In this document: one piece after another, positions 1 to 5,460 of the stretch | Position numbering within the stretch: the first letter of the stretch is position 1 | How the letters are laid out: every line of letters starts with the position of its first letter | Source of the DNA: an uncultured Cryomorphaceae bacterium | Lineage (GTDB): Bacteria; Bacteroidota; Bacteroidia; Flavobacteriales; Schleiferiaceae | Length of the DNA: 5,547 bases | Direction: 5' to 3' | NCBI GenBank assembly: GCA_937900215.1 | Contig: CALCFH010000158.1 | Location: 1-5,547, forward strand | Translations under genes and position numbers: made by a program | The notes under the pieces: model-generated | Told to the model about the DNA's origin: nothing | What the model saw: only the letters and a program-made list of their open reading frames with translations | The model's database searches: none

Positions 1-176
1 ATAAAAGGGATGGAGCCTGAATTAAGGACATTTATCGGAAAAAGGGTAGGAAACTGAAAATGCGTACCCGCGTACTCTCCGTTGGCCCGTACTCCTTGGG
101 CGCAAACCAAAGAAGTACAAGCCAGTAGAAAAAAGAGAATAGCGGTGCGCAAATCTTTGTTTATTCTTTTATCCAA
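1..176 (-). CDS. 5' part of a secreted or lipoprotein gene, cut by the left window edge
   Basis: A minus-strand frame stays open from an in-frame TGA near 256 to the left edge. From a TTG at 176-174 it reads MDKRINKDLRT, then a hydrophobic core AILFFLLACTSLV, then CAQG, a classic export signal with a basic n-region and the AQ boundary common in Bacteroidota. The LLAC inside the core also fits a lipobox, so signal peptidase II cleavage is possible; the longer core favours signal peptidase I. After the signal come about 31 residues, including NGEYAGTHFQFPTLFP, that I do not recognise. An ATG at 227-225 gives a start 17 codons earlier, but its Cys-rich extension and 28-residue n-region make a poor signal peptide, so I prefer the TTG. 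The gene lies downstream of rpsP on the same strand but is separated by a terminator and 500 bases. Function unknown. The reading as a real gene rests on the signal peptide and the open frame only. Confidence 0.6.
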   Translation of the reverse strand, partial: MDKRINKDLRTAILFFLLACTSLVCAQGVRANGEYAGTHFQFPTLFPINVLNSGSIPF

Positions 177-681
177 ATCGATTGAGTTAATTGCTGATCT
201 GAAGAGGCAATACGCAGAACATACCATCCTGCTGGCCAAGTTTCGGTGTTTATTTCAACTTTCTTTTTGTGTATGTCTCCAAGTGCTATCATACGAACGC
301 CTAAGGTATTAGAAACAACAACACTGAACGTATAAAGATATTCCTATTTAACAGAGATTTTGCAGAGTTAAGATCTTAAAAACCAGGCAAGGCAAGCTCT
401 TGTCTGCGTTATTTAACTTATAGGATCAAGTCTCAATTCCTTGAGATGGCTCAAATCTTCTGAAATTCCAGTTAGACCAATCAAAATATTTTGAACCCTG
501 GTGAAAACGAATGTCAAAATTCAGCTTTGACATCACTTTTAGGCTCTCGGCTACTAAGGACAATCCTTTTACTCTGTATTTTTTTTGAAGCTGGCCTAAC
601 TGAACAGCATAAGACCTCTTAGCGTTTGTATTTACTCGAGTAAAAGAGCAGAAGAGTCTAATTGAAAGGCCATGAAATAAA
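177..681. other. Gene-poor stretch with clustered short palindromes
   Basis: No intact gene of normal length is visible on either strand between the left-edge gene and the rpsP terminator. It holds perfect palindromes TTAAGATCTTAA (368-379), TCAAAATATTTTGA (481-494) and TTTACTCGAGTAAA (631-644), and two small hairpins: TCTCAA/TTGAGA with a TTCC loop (431-446) and ATGTCAAA/TTTGACAT with a 7-base loop (511-533). An 8-base T run lies at 579-586. Part of it may be a decayed gene, listed separately. The promoter of the left-edge gene should lie here; TATCTTTA (340-333, minus) is one base from the Bacteroidota -7 consensus TAnnTTTG, but I see no matching -33 box. Confidence 0.5.
413..673 (-). pseudogene. 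Possible remnant of a small frameshifted gene
   Basis: On the minus strand one frame is open from 743 to a TGA at 428-426 (105 codons) and reads like protein, for example YRVKGLSLVAESLKVM and LNFDIRFHQGSKYFDWSNW. It has no good early start: the first candidates are TTG at 563, GTG at 536 and ATG at 533. A second frame carries an ATG at 673 (MAFQLDSSALLLE, then a stop), and the same frame is open again from 520 to a TAA at 415-413, ending LTGISEDLSHLKELRLDPIS. Joining these needs two compensating frameshifts and would give a protein of about 86 residues. Such a pattern suits a decayed gene lying between rpsP and the left-edge gene. It could also be chance openness in AT-rich DNA; a third frame is also open over about 618-519. 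I do not recognise the protein. Confidence 0.25.
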
Positions 682-717
682 AAAACCTGAATCGAAGTAC
701 ATCTCGATTCAGGTTTT
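682..717 (-). terminator. Intrinsic terminator after rpsP, probably bidirectional
   Basis: A perfect 14-bp inverted repeat: AAAACCTGAATCGA at 682-695 pairs with TCGATTCAGGTTTT at 704-717 around an 8-base loop. Read on the minus strand, it lies 53 bases past the rpsP stop and the stem runs into seven Ts, the form expected of a rho-independent terminator. The plus-strand reading also ends in a T-rich tail (TTTTATTTTAT), so it could block transcription both ways. A weaker imperfect hairpin (731-739 with 750-757, one bulged G) lies between it and the rpsP stop. Confidence 0.85.
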
Positions 718-769
718 ATTTTATCAAAAGATTGGCTTATCTCTTAGCCTAAGCAATCTATAATTCTAC

Positions 770-1300
770 TTATTCAGCGCTGGTTTCTTCTGCAGCTTCT
801 TCAGAAGCTTCCTCAGCTACAGGCTGAGCAGCGGCAGCTTCGGCATCTAGCTTCGCTTTTGCAGCGGCTTCACGCTCGGCGTTCTTAGCAATGTCTGCTT
901 CTAGTCTAGCTTTGGCTGCATCTTCCTTTGCTTTCTTTAAAGAATCGCTCTTCGAAGTTACTTTTCCTTCTTTCTCGGCCATCCACTTATCGAAACGCTC
1001 TTCTACTTGTTCAGCAGTTAGGGCACCTTTGCTCACACCATCTAAAAGGTGTTTCTTCATTAATACTCCTTTGTACGACAATATTGCGCGTGCTGTATCA
1101 GACGGAACAGCACCGTTGTTCAACCAGCGCAAAGCAGCTTCGAAATCTAAATCGATAGCAGCTGGATTAACATTTGGATTGTATTGACCGATTTTCTCGA
1201 TGAAACGACCATCGCGACGAGCGCGGCTGTCGGCTGCAACGATAGTGTAAATAGCGCGGCCTTTACGACCATGTCTTTGAAGACGAATTCTTACTGGCAT
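770..1300 (-). CDS. rpsP: Small ribosomal subunit protein bS16
   Basis: bS16 is an assembly protein of the 30S subunit that binds 16S rRNA. The N-terminus MPVRIRLQRHGRKGRAIY, followed by ADSRARRDGRFIEKIGQYNP, is the bS16 signature, and the globular domain ends at about residue 85. The protein is 176 residues, about twice the length of E. coli S16 (82). The extra part, about residues 105-176, is a charged helical tail rich in Ala, Glu and Lys, of a kind found on S16 in Bacteroidota. The ATG at 1300-1298 is the natural start because the conserved domain begins there; no Shine-Dalgarno is visible, as is usual in this phylum. purS lies upstream on the same strand, 112 bases away, and a strong terminator follows. 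The usual partner rimM is not downstream within the window. Identification is secure; the role of the tail is not known from the sequence. Confidence 0.97.
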   Translation of the reverse strand: MPVRIRLQRHGRKGRAIYTIVAADSRARRDGRFIEKIGQYNPNVNPAAIDLDFEAALRWLNNGAVPSDTARAILSYKGVLMKKHLLDGVSKGALTAEQVEERFDKWMAEKEGKVTSKSDSLKKAKEDAAKARLEADIAKNAEREAAAKAKLDAEAAAAQPVAEEASEEAAEETSAE

Positions 1301-1354
1301 AATGAGTGTTTTAACAAGGGTCCTAAACCCGGTTCACAAATTGATTTGAGGGCG

Positions 1355-1385
1355 CGAATATAATAGAATTTTATTTATCCGCAAT
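1355..1385 (-). promoter_or_regulatory. Candidate rpsP promoter
   Basis: On the minus strand ATTG (1385-1382) is followed after 19 bases by TATATTCG (1362-1355). This resembles the Bacteroidota sigma-ABfr promoter (TTG or TTTG at -33, TAnnTTTG at -7), with one mismatch in the -7 box. It would start transcription about 45-50 bases before the rpsP ATG. The match is short and the motif degenerate, so this is a suggestion; rpsP could also be read from pssA-purS, since no convincing terminator lies between. Confidence 0.3.
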
Positions 1386-1412
1386 CCTTTATGGTAAAGA
1401 CAAAGGAAAGAT

Positions 1413-1664
1413 TTACTCGGCTGTTACTTCAAAAGTAAAACTCTCCATAATAGGGTTGGCCAACAACTTCTTGCAGGCTTCTTCCACCTTGGCCTTGGCC
1501 TCCTCTAAGCTGCTTGCTTCCAAACTCATTTGCACATGCTTTCCAATGCGCACATCTTCTACTCCTTGTATGCCAACATTGGTCATATTAGAAGTAACGG
1601 TTTTTCCTTGTGGATCTAAAAGTGCCTTTAAGGGCATAATGTCTATTTCAGCTTTGAACTTCAT
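1413..1664 (-). CDS. purS: Phosphoribosylformylglycinamidine synthase subunit PurS
   Basis: PurS is the small subunit of the three-part FGAM synthase (PurL-PurQ-PurS), which turns FGAR into FGAM in the fourth step of purine synthesis; PurS bridges the glutaminase PurQ and the synthetase PurL. The 83-residue protein has the normal PurS length and pattern: a first strand MKFKAEIDIMPLKALLDPQG, then GIQGVEDVRIGKH (the conserved G-x-x-x-V-x-x-x-R-x-G-K core), a helix of EEAKAKVEEACKKLLANP, and a last strand MESFTFEV. The start ATG lies inside the end of pssA, overlapping it by 17 bases in another frame, so the two are very likely one transcript and may be translationally coupled. purL and purQ are not in the window. 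The stand-alone subunit implies a short-form PurL, unlike the fused PurL of Gammaproteobacteria; this is inferred from the family. Confidence 0.93.
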   Translation of the reverse strand: MKFKAEIDIMPLKALLDPQGKTVTSNMTNVGIQGVEDVRIGKHVQMSLEASSLEEAKAKVEEACKKLLANPIMESFTFEVTAE

Positions 1665-2352
1665 GCGGTTTGAAAAAAAGGAGTGACAAAAACAGATACA
1701 AAAGTATCACAATAGGCAGCGCTAAGAAATGGAAAAATGAAAAACTCACTATCCCCAATCCACCTAGTAGCCAAATGAGTTTAGACGGTTTCTTGCCTTT
1801 GGATGCTTTGAGCGATAAGAGCGGAATGGGTGCAATCATCATTATGCTCAGAAAGACTGAGATGACGGCCAAAAAAATAGGATTGTAAAACAACAGACCC
1901 GCAGCTTCAAATCCGTCTACAAATAAGATGAGCGGAAAGGAAATAACAAATACAGTAGCAGCTGGAGTAGGAAGGCCAATGAAGTAGTAGCTCTGTCTGG
2001 TATCGATGTTAAACTTAGCCAATCTAAAAGCGGCAAAAACAGGAACCAAGAAGGCAAAATAATTCCAAAAGCCCATGACTTCTGAGTCTTGCATCCCCAA
2101 TTTAAAAAGCATTAAGCCGGGCAGCACCCCAAAACTAATAGCATCGGCTAAAGAATCGAGCTGTTTTCCAAGCTCTCCATCCACCTTTAAAGCTCTAGCT
2201 AGTGCTCCATCCAACAAATCAAATAGGAGGGAGGCAAAAATGAGGTAACTCGCCAAAACGAGATCGTTGAAGTACAAAACCTGAACAATGGCAAGCACTC
2301 CACATAGTAAATTGGAGGCGGTGAGCAGGTTGGGTAGGGCAGATCGAATCAT
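1648..2352 (-). CDS. pssA: CDP-diacylglycerol-serine O-phosphatidyltransferase
   Basis: This inner-membrane enzyme joins CDP-diacylglycerol and L-serine to give phosphatidylserine, which is decarboxylated to phosphatidylethanolamine. The CDP-alcohol phosphatidyltransferase motif D-xx-DG-xx-AR-x8-G-xxx-D-xxx-D is complete: D45, D48, G49, A52, R53, G62, D66 and D70. These acidic residues bind the metal ions and CDP. GKQLDSLADAISFGVLPG is the form seen in type II (integral-membrane) PssA proteins and separates it from PgsA. The 234-residue length is usual for the Bacteroidota enzyme, and about eight hydrophobic segments follow from residue 12 to 228. The ATG at 2352-2350 opens directly onto IRSALPNLLTASNLLCG, the normal N-terminus of the family. 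It is first in a minus-strand series with purS and perhaps rpsP, and is divergent from the barrel-lnt pair. Phosphatidylethanolamine is the preferred acyl donor of Lnt, so the neighbours meet in one pathway (inference). Confidence 0.93.
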   Translation of the reverse strand: MIRSALPNLLTASNLLCGVLAIVQVLYFNDLVLASYLIFASLLFDLLDGALARALKVDGELGKQLDSLADAISFGVLPGLMLFKLGMQDSEVMGFWNYFAFLVPVFAAFRLAKFNIDTRQSYYFIGLPTPAATVFVISFPLILFVDGFEAAGLLFYNPIFLAVISVFLSIMMIAPIPLLSLKASKGKKPSKLIWLLGGLGIVSFSFFHFLALPIVILLYLFLSLLFFKPHEVQS

Positions 2353-2419
2353 GATTGCACAATATTAAGTCGAATAAAACGCTTAGTACTCGTGAAATTA
2401 GAGATATTTGATCCCTCAA
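2353..2419. promoter_or_regulatory. Divergent promoter gap between pssA and the barrel-lnt pair
   Basis: Only 67 bases separate the two divergent start codons, so both promoters should lie here. On the minus strand TAATATTG (2367-2360) and on the plus strand GATATTTG (2403-2410) each match five of the six fixed bases of the -7 consensus TAnnTTTG. Neither has a clear -33 box at the right distance, and both would give very short leaders. The presence of promoters is inferred from the layout; the exact boxes are weak. Confidence 0.35.
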
Positions 2420-3478
2420 ATGAAAAAGACCTTCTTCCTCCTTCTTCTTCCTATTCTTGGCTTCGGTCAAGGGAGAAAATATTCTAATGAGTTTCTGAAC
2501 ATTGGTGTAGATGCCCGGGCTTTTGGCATGAGCAATGCCGTAGTCGCAAGTGTTAGCGATATTTCTTCTGCCTACTGGAACCCCGCCGGACTGATGCGTA
2601 CCAATAACCAATACCAGTTTGCGGCCATGCATGCGGAGTATTTTGCTTCTTTGGCTCAATACGATTATTTGGCGGCTTCTATGCCTATTGATGCTACCAG
2701 TGTAGCTGCGGTAAGCCTCATTCGATTTGGGGTGGATGACATCCCGGATACCTCTGAATTGATTGATAGCGAGGGAAATGTGAACTACGATCGCATTCGG
2801 CTTTTCTCGGCAGCAGACTATGCTCTTTTTCTCTCATATGCGCGGAGCTCGGAGAAAATAGCTGGATTGAATTTCGGTGGAAATGTGAAGCTGATCTATC
2901 GCAACATCGGTCGTTTTGCCGATGCGTTTGGATTTGGGTTTGATCTGGGTGCGCAGTACAAGCGGAAGAATTGGGAGTTTGGAGGTGTTTTGCGTGATGC
3001 CACTTCTACCTTTAATGCGTGGAGTGTAAACGAAGATGCCTTGGGCGATGTGTTTCTTCAAACGGGAAATGAGGCGCCAAGAAATGCCATTGAACTTACC
3101 CTTCCAAGATTAACCCTTGGGGTGGCTCGCAAATGGGATCTCAATGAAAAATACGCGCTCCGCACGGAGGTAAATGCTGAGTTTACTTTCGATGGACAAA
3201 GAAATACGCTGGTTACGGCCAATTTTGGCAATATAGATCCAAGCTTGGGTTTGGAACTGGGCTACCAAGGAATTGTCTTTATTCGCGCTGGGGTCTCTAA
3301 TTTTTCTAGAACGCTCGATTTCTCGGGTGAGAGAAAAGTAACACTTCAGCCCAATATGGGTATTGGCTTTTACTACAAAGGCATTAGCCTTGATTATGCT
3401 CTAACGGATATTGGCGATGTATCTACTGCTTTGTATAGCAACATATTTAGCCTTAAATTTTTTCTAGCTAAAAAGTGA
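2420..3478 (+). CDS. PorV/PorQ-family outer-membrane beta-barrel protein
   Basis: The 352-residue protein starts with a signal peptide, MKKTFFLLLLPILGFGQ, and continues FLNIGVDARAFGMSNAVVASVSD and SAYWNPAGL (about residues 25-58), the signature of the PorV/PorQ (UPF0164, FadL-like) family. The rest alternates polar and hydrophobic residues with many aromatics (for example RNIGRFADAFGFGFDLGAQY, GIGFYYKGISLDYAL), as expected for a barrel, and ends in a strand FSLKFFLAKK. Members act in the outer membrane; PorV itself shuttles type IX secretion cargo and PorQ supports cell-surface attachment. This protein has the general pattern but not features that would make it PorV or PorQ proper, so I give no symbol. 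I chose the ATG at 2420 over a TTG four codons earlier because it puts MKK directly at the signal peptide. The stop overlaps the lnt start by four bases. Whether it serves type IX secretion here is unknown. Confidence 0.85.
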   Translation: MKKTFFLLLLPILGFGQGRKYSNEFLNIGVDARAFGMSNAVVASVSDISSAYWNPAGLMRTNNQYQFAAMHAEYFASLAQYDYLAASMPIDATSVAAVSLIRFGVDDIPDTSELIDSEGNVNYDRIRLFSAADYALFLSYARSSEKIAGLNFGGNVKLIYRNIGRFADAFGFGFDLGAQYKRKNWEFGGVLRDATSTFNAWSVNEDALGDVFLQTGNEAPRNAIELTLPRLTLGVARKWDLNEKYALRTEVNAEFTFDGQRNTLVTANFGNIDPSLGLELGYQGIVFIRAGVSNFSRTLDFSGERKVTLQPNMGIGFYYKGISLDYALTDIGDVSTALYSNIFSLKFFLAKK

Positions 3479-5052
3479 AGCCGCCCTTTCGTCTTGGTCT
3501 AGCCGCGCTTAGCGGTTTTCTTCTCTACCTTTCTTGGCCAGATAGGCATCTTTCGCCTCTTGTTTTCATCGCTTTGGTGCCTCTTTTCATTGTCTTGCGT
3601 GATCTTTCATTATCCCAAGAGAAAAGAGTTTATGGCAAGGTGTTTTTTTATGCATGGCTCTCTTTTGCAATATGGAATGGACTAACAGGCTGGTGGATAA
3701 GCTTAGCACATTGGTCGGGATTAGCCGCTGTGGTGCTCATTGCGGCCAGTGTAGAATCACTTTTAATGGTGGGCTATGTTTTTTGTCGACGCCAACTGGG
3801 AGCTCAAAAGGGCAATATTGCCTTGGTTTTTCTATGGCTTACCCACGAGTGGATTCTTCTTTCCTGGGATATGGAATGGCCTTGGTTGGCGCTGGGTTAT
3901 GCCTTTGCAGACTATCCAAAATGGATTCAATGGTACGAGTATACGGGGGTTTTTGGAGGAAGTGTTTGGATTGTACTTGTTAATTTACTTTTTGTTTTTG
4001 CTTGGGCGAAAGGCGGATTTAAAAAAGAAAACCGTATTTCATTTCTACAGCCTGTTTTAGTTCTTAGCCTACCCATTGCTCTTTCCCTTCTCATTTACTA
4101 CAGCTATTCTTCCAAAGGCCAAGAGGTGGAAGTGGTGGTGGTACAGCCCAATATTGAGCCCTACGAAGAGAAATTTAGCCTTTCACCTCTTACTCAGTTA
4201 CAGCTCTTTCTCTCTTTGGCAGAAAAGGAGATAGGCCCGGAAACCCGCTATGTAGTCGGTCCAGAAACGCTCATTCCAAAGGGTATAGATGAGTTTAATT
4301 TGGAAGGCGAAGGTTTACTGAAGCTCTTGCAGTCTTTTCAGAAACAATATCCACAACTGCACTTAATCTTAGGTGCCAATACCATTCGTAGGTACTCCTT
4401 CCAGGCTACGGAAACGGCTCGGTATTATGAAAATGGCGATTTCTGGTACGATGTGTACAATACGGCTATGCAGGTGAGTGCTGCAGATTCTATACCTCTT
4501 TATCACAAATCAAAACTGGTTGTTGCGGCGGAGAAAATGCCTTTTCTTCAAGTGTTGGAGCCTTTATTAGGCGATATAGTTATTGACTTTGGAGGAATTT
4601 CAGGGAGCAATCGTACACAAGAAAAGCGTGAAGTTTTCATTTCCGATGATGGACAATTCAAAGTTGCACCCATTATCTGTTGGGAGAATGAATTTGGTGA
4701 ATTTCAAGGTGAATACTTCCGAAAAGGGGCACAGCTCATTTTTCTGATTACCAACGATGGATGGTGGGGAGACAGTGAGGGCCACAGACAGCACTTACAT
4801 TATACTCGTATAAGGGCTATTGAAAGCCGGAAGGCTGTAGCGCGCTCTGCCAATACGGGCATCTCTGCTTTTATTAGTCAAAGAGGAGATATTACCCAAC
4901 AACTTGGATGGGAAGAGCGAGGGGCACTTGTTCAAAAAATAGCCGCCAATCCTGAACTTACTTTTTACAGTAAGCACGGTGACTATCTGCTTAGATTATC
5001 TGTTTGGTTGGGAAGTCTTTTCCTTTTGTATGCGGCTCTTAAAAAACGCTAG
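3475..5052 (+). CDS. lnt: Apolipoprotein N-acyltransferase
   Basis: Lnt moves an acyl chain from a phospholipid to the N-terminal diacylglyceryl-cysteine of lipoproteins, the last maturation step after Lgt and LspA. The 525 residues fit the family. Hydrophobic segments lie at about 8-43, 56-75, 83-101, 115-130, 160-178 and 192-211, then a periplasmic nitrilase domain (about 217-490) and a final membrane segment (504-521). The catalytic triad is readable: E264 in VVGPETLIP, K345 in YHKSKL and C402 in APIICWENEFGE; E353 in AAEKMPF matches the second essential Glu. ITNDGWWGDSEGHRQH and RAIESRKAVARSANTGIS are also typical. The residue after the Cys is Trp where E. coli has Tyr388. The GTG start at 3475 overlaps the TGA of the upstream barrel gene (GTGA), and the next Met is residue 99, so the start is well supported and points to translational coupling. 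Confidence 0.95.
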   Translation: MKPPFRLGLAALSGFLLYLSWPDRHLSPLVFIALVPLFIVLRDLSLSQEKRVYGKVFFYAWLSFAIWNGLTGWWISLAHWSGLAAVVLIAASVESLLMVGYVFCRRQLGAQKGNIALVFLWLTHEWILLSWDMEWPWLALGYAFADYPKWIQWYEYTGVFGGSVWIVLVNLLFVFAWAKGGFKKENRISFLQPVLVLSLPIALSLLIYYSYSSKGQEVEVVVVQPNIEPYEEKFSLSPLTQLQLFLSLAEKEIGPETRYVVGPETLIPKGIDEFNLEGEGLLKLLQSFQKQYPQLHLILGANTIRRYSFQATETARYYENGDFWYDVYNTAMQVSAADSIPLYHKSKLVVAAEKMPFLQVLEPLLGDIVIDFGGISGSNRTQEKREVFISDDGQFKVAPIICWENEFGEFQGEYFRKGAQLIFLITNDGWWGDSEGHRQHLHYTRIRAIESRKAVARSANTGISAFISQRGDITQQLGWEERGALVQKIAANPELTFYSKHGDYLLRLSVWLGSLFLLYAALKKR

Positions 5053-5058
5053 TATAGA

Positions 5059-5075
5059 AGAAAAATCACTTTTCT
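5059..5075. terminator. Weak hairpin between convergent genes
   Basis: AGAAAA (5059-5064) pairs with TTTTCT (5070-5075) around a 5-base loop, in the 37-base gap between the ends of lnt and the small minus-strand gene. Its place suits a shared terminator, but the stem has only two G-C pairs and there is no real T run after it on either strand. Placement is the main support. Confidence 0.25.
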
Positions 5076-5089
5076 GTTTAAGGGGCAGT

Positions 5090-5374
5090 TTACTTCTTAA
5101 TCAAACGATACCGTTGCGGACGTGTTTCAATGCGCTCAATAAGCCCTCTTGCTTCTAAATCTAGTTTCACTGTTTCTGTATACCATCGGATGCTTCCATC
5201 GAAAGAAGTAGGCAAGATTTCTTTTATGCCATCGGCCATCTCTGAATAGGTAGGTTCAACAGTGGTTAGAAGCTCCAAAATGGCATTCTTTACCAACTCA
5301 TACCGATCTAAGGTAATGGGCTTATTCTTTTTTCCCTCTTCAGGGTGCAATGTTTGGAATAACTCAGATTCCAT
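5090..5374 (-). CDS. Small winged-helix-like protein, resembles DUF6958
   Basis: The protein has 94 residues from the ATG at 5374-5372; a TTG four codons upstream would add MRVP and is less likely. It is soluble, with no signal peptide or membrane segment. After a polar N-terminus (LHPEEGKKNKPI) come predicted helices DRYELVKNAILELLTTV (about 23-39) and YSEMADGIKEIL (about 43-54), then FDGSIRWYTETVKLDLEARG and LIERIETRPQRYRLI (about 58-92). This helix-helix-strand order, with a long recognition-type helix and a two-stranded end, is that of a winged helix. From memory, GSI-WY-x3-VKLDLEARGLIER and a final PQR-x-RL are the mark of the DUF6958 family, whose role is unknown. DNA binding is a guess from the fold. 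It converges on lnt and lies 86 bases downstream of another minus-strand gene. Confidence 0.75.
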   Translation of the reverse strand: MESELFQTLHPEEGKKNKPITLDRYELVKNAILELLTTVEPTYSEMADGIKEILPTSFDGSIRWYTETVKLDLEARGLIERIETRPQRYRLIKK

Positions 5375-5460
5375 AGGAACTCTCAAAATAAAGGGTTTTT
5401 ATAAGGGGCTGAAATTACGAACTGTCTGCAAATTGACGAAATTTTGAGGGAATAGACTGC

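Noticed and set aside
1..57. Plus-strand C-terminus ending at a TGA at 55-57
   Set aside because: Only 18 codons are visible, and the opposite strand has a better-supported gene over the same bases.
82..312. Plus-strand frame of 76 codons with a TTG start
   Set aside because: It lies opposite the minus-strand signal-peptide gene, needs a non-ATG start, and its last third is Cys- and Phe-rich without protein character. It reads as a shadow.
481..500. tRNA T-arm-like GGGTTCAAAA on the minus strand
   Set aside because: The bases after it form an AT palindrome rather than a closing T stem, and no acceptor or anticodon arm is found around it.
891..1187. Plus-strand frames opposite rpsP
   Set aside because: They are antisense to a certain ribosomal protein gene; their Ser/Ala/Leu-rich content mirrors the codons of the S16 tail.
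1385..1407. Possible terminator after purS (TCCTTT / AAAGGA with an 11-base loop)
   Set aside because: The stem is short and no T run follows on the minus strand, so it is not convincing.
1456..1888. Plus-strand frames opposite purS and the end of pssA
   Set aside because: Both lie over firmly identified genes and have no domain pattern of their own.
2408..2419. TTG start four codons upstream of the barrel gene ATG
   Set aside because: It would put IPQ before the typical MKK signal-peptide start; the ATG at 2420 fits better.
2219..2659. Minus-strand frame of 146 codons across the pssA start and the barrel-gene start
   Set aside because: It overlaps two real genes and the divergent promoter gap, and its translation shows no family motif or consistent composition.
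3654..4060. Plus-strand alternative frames inside lnt
   Set aside because: The lnt frame carries the membrane segments and the downstream catalytic residues without a break; these are out-of-frame shadows.
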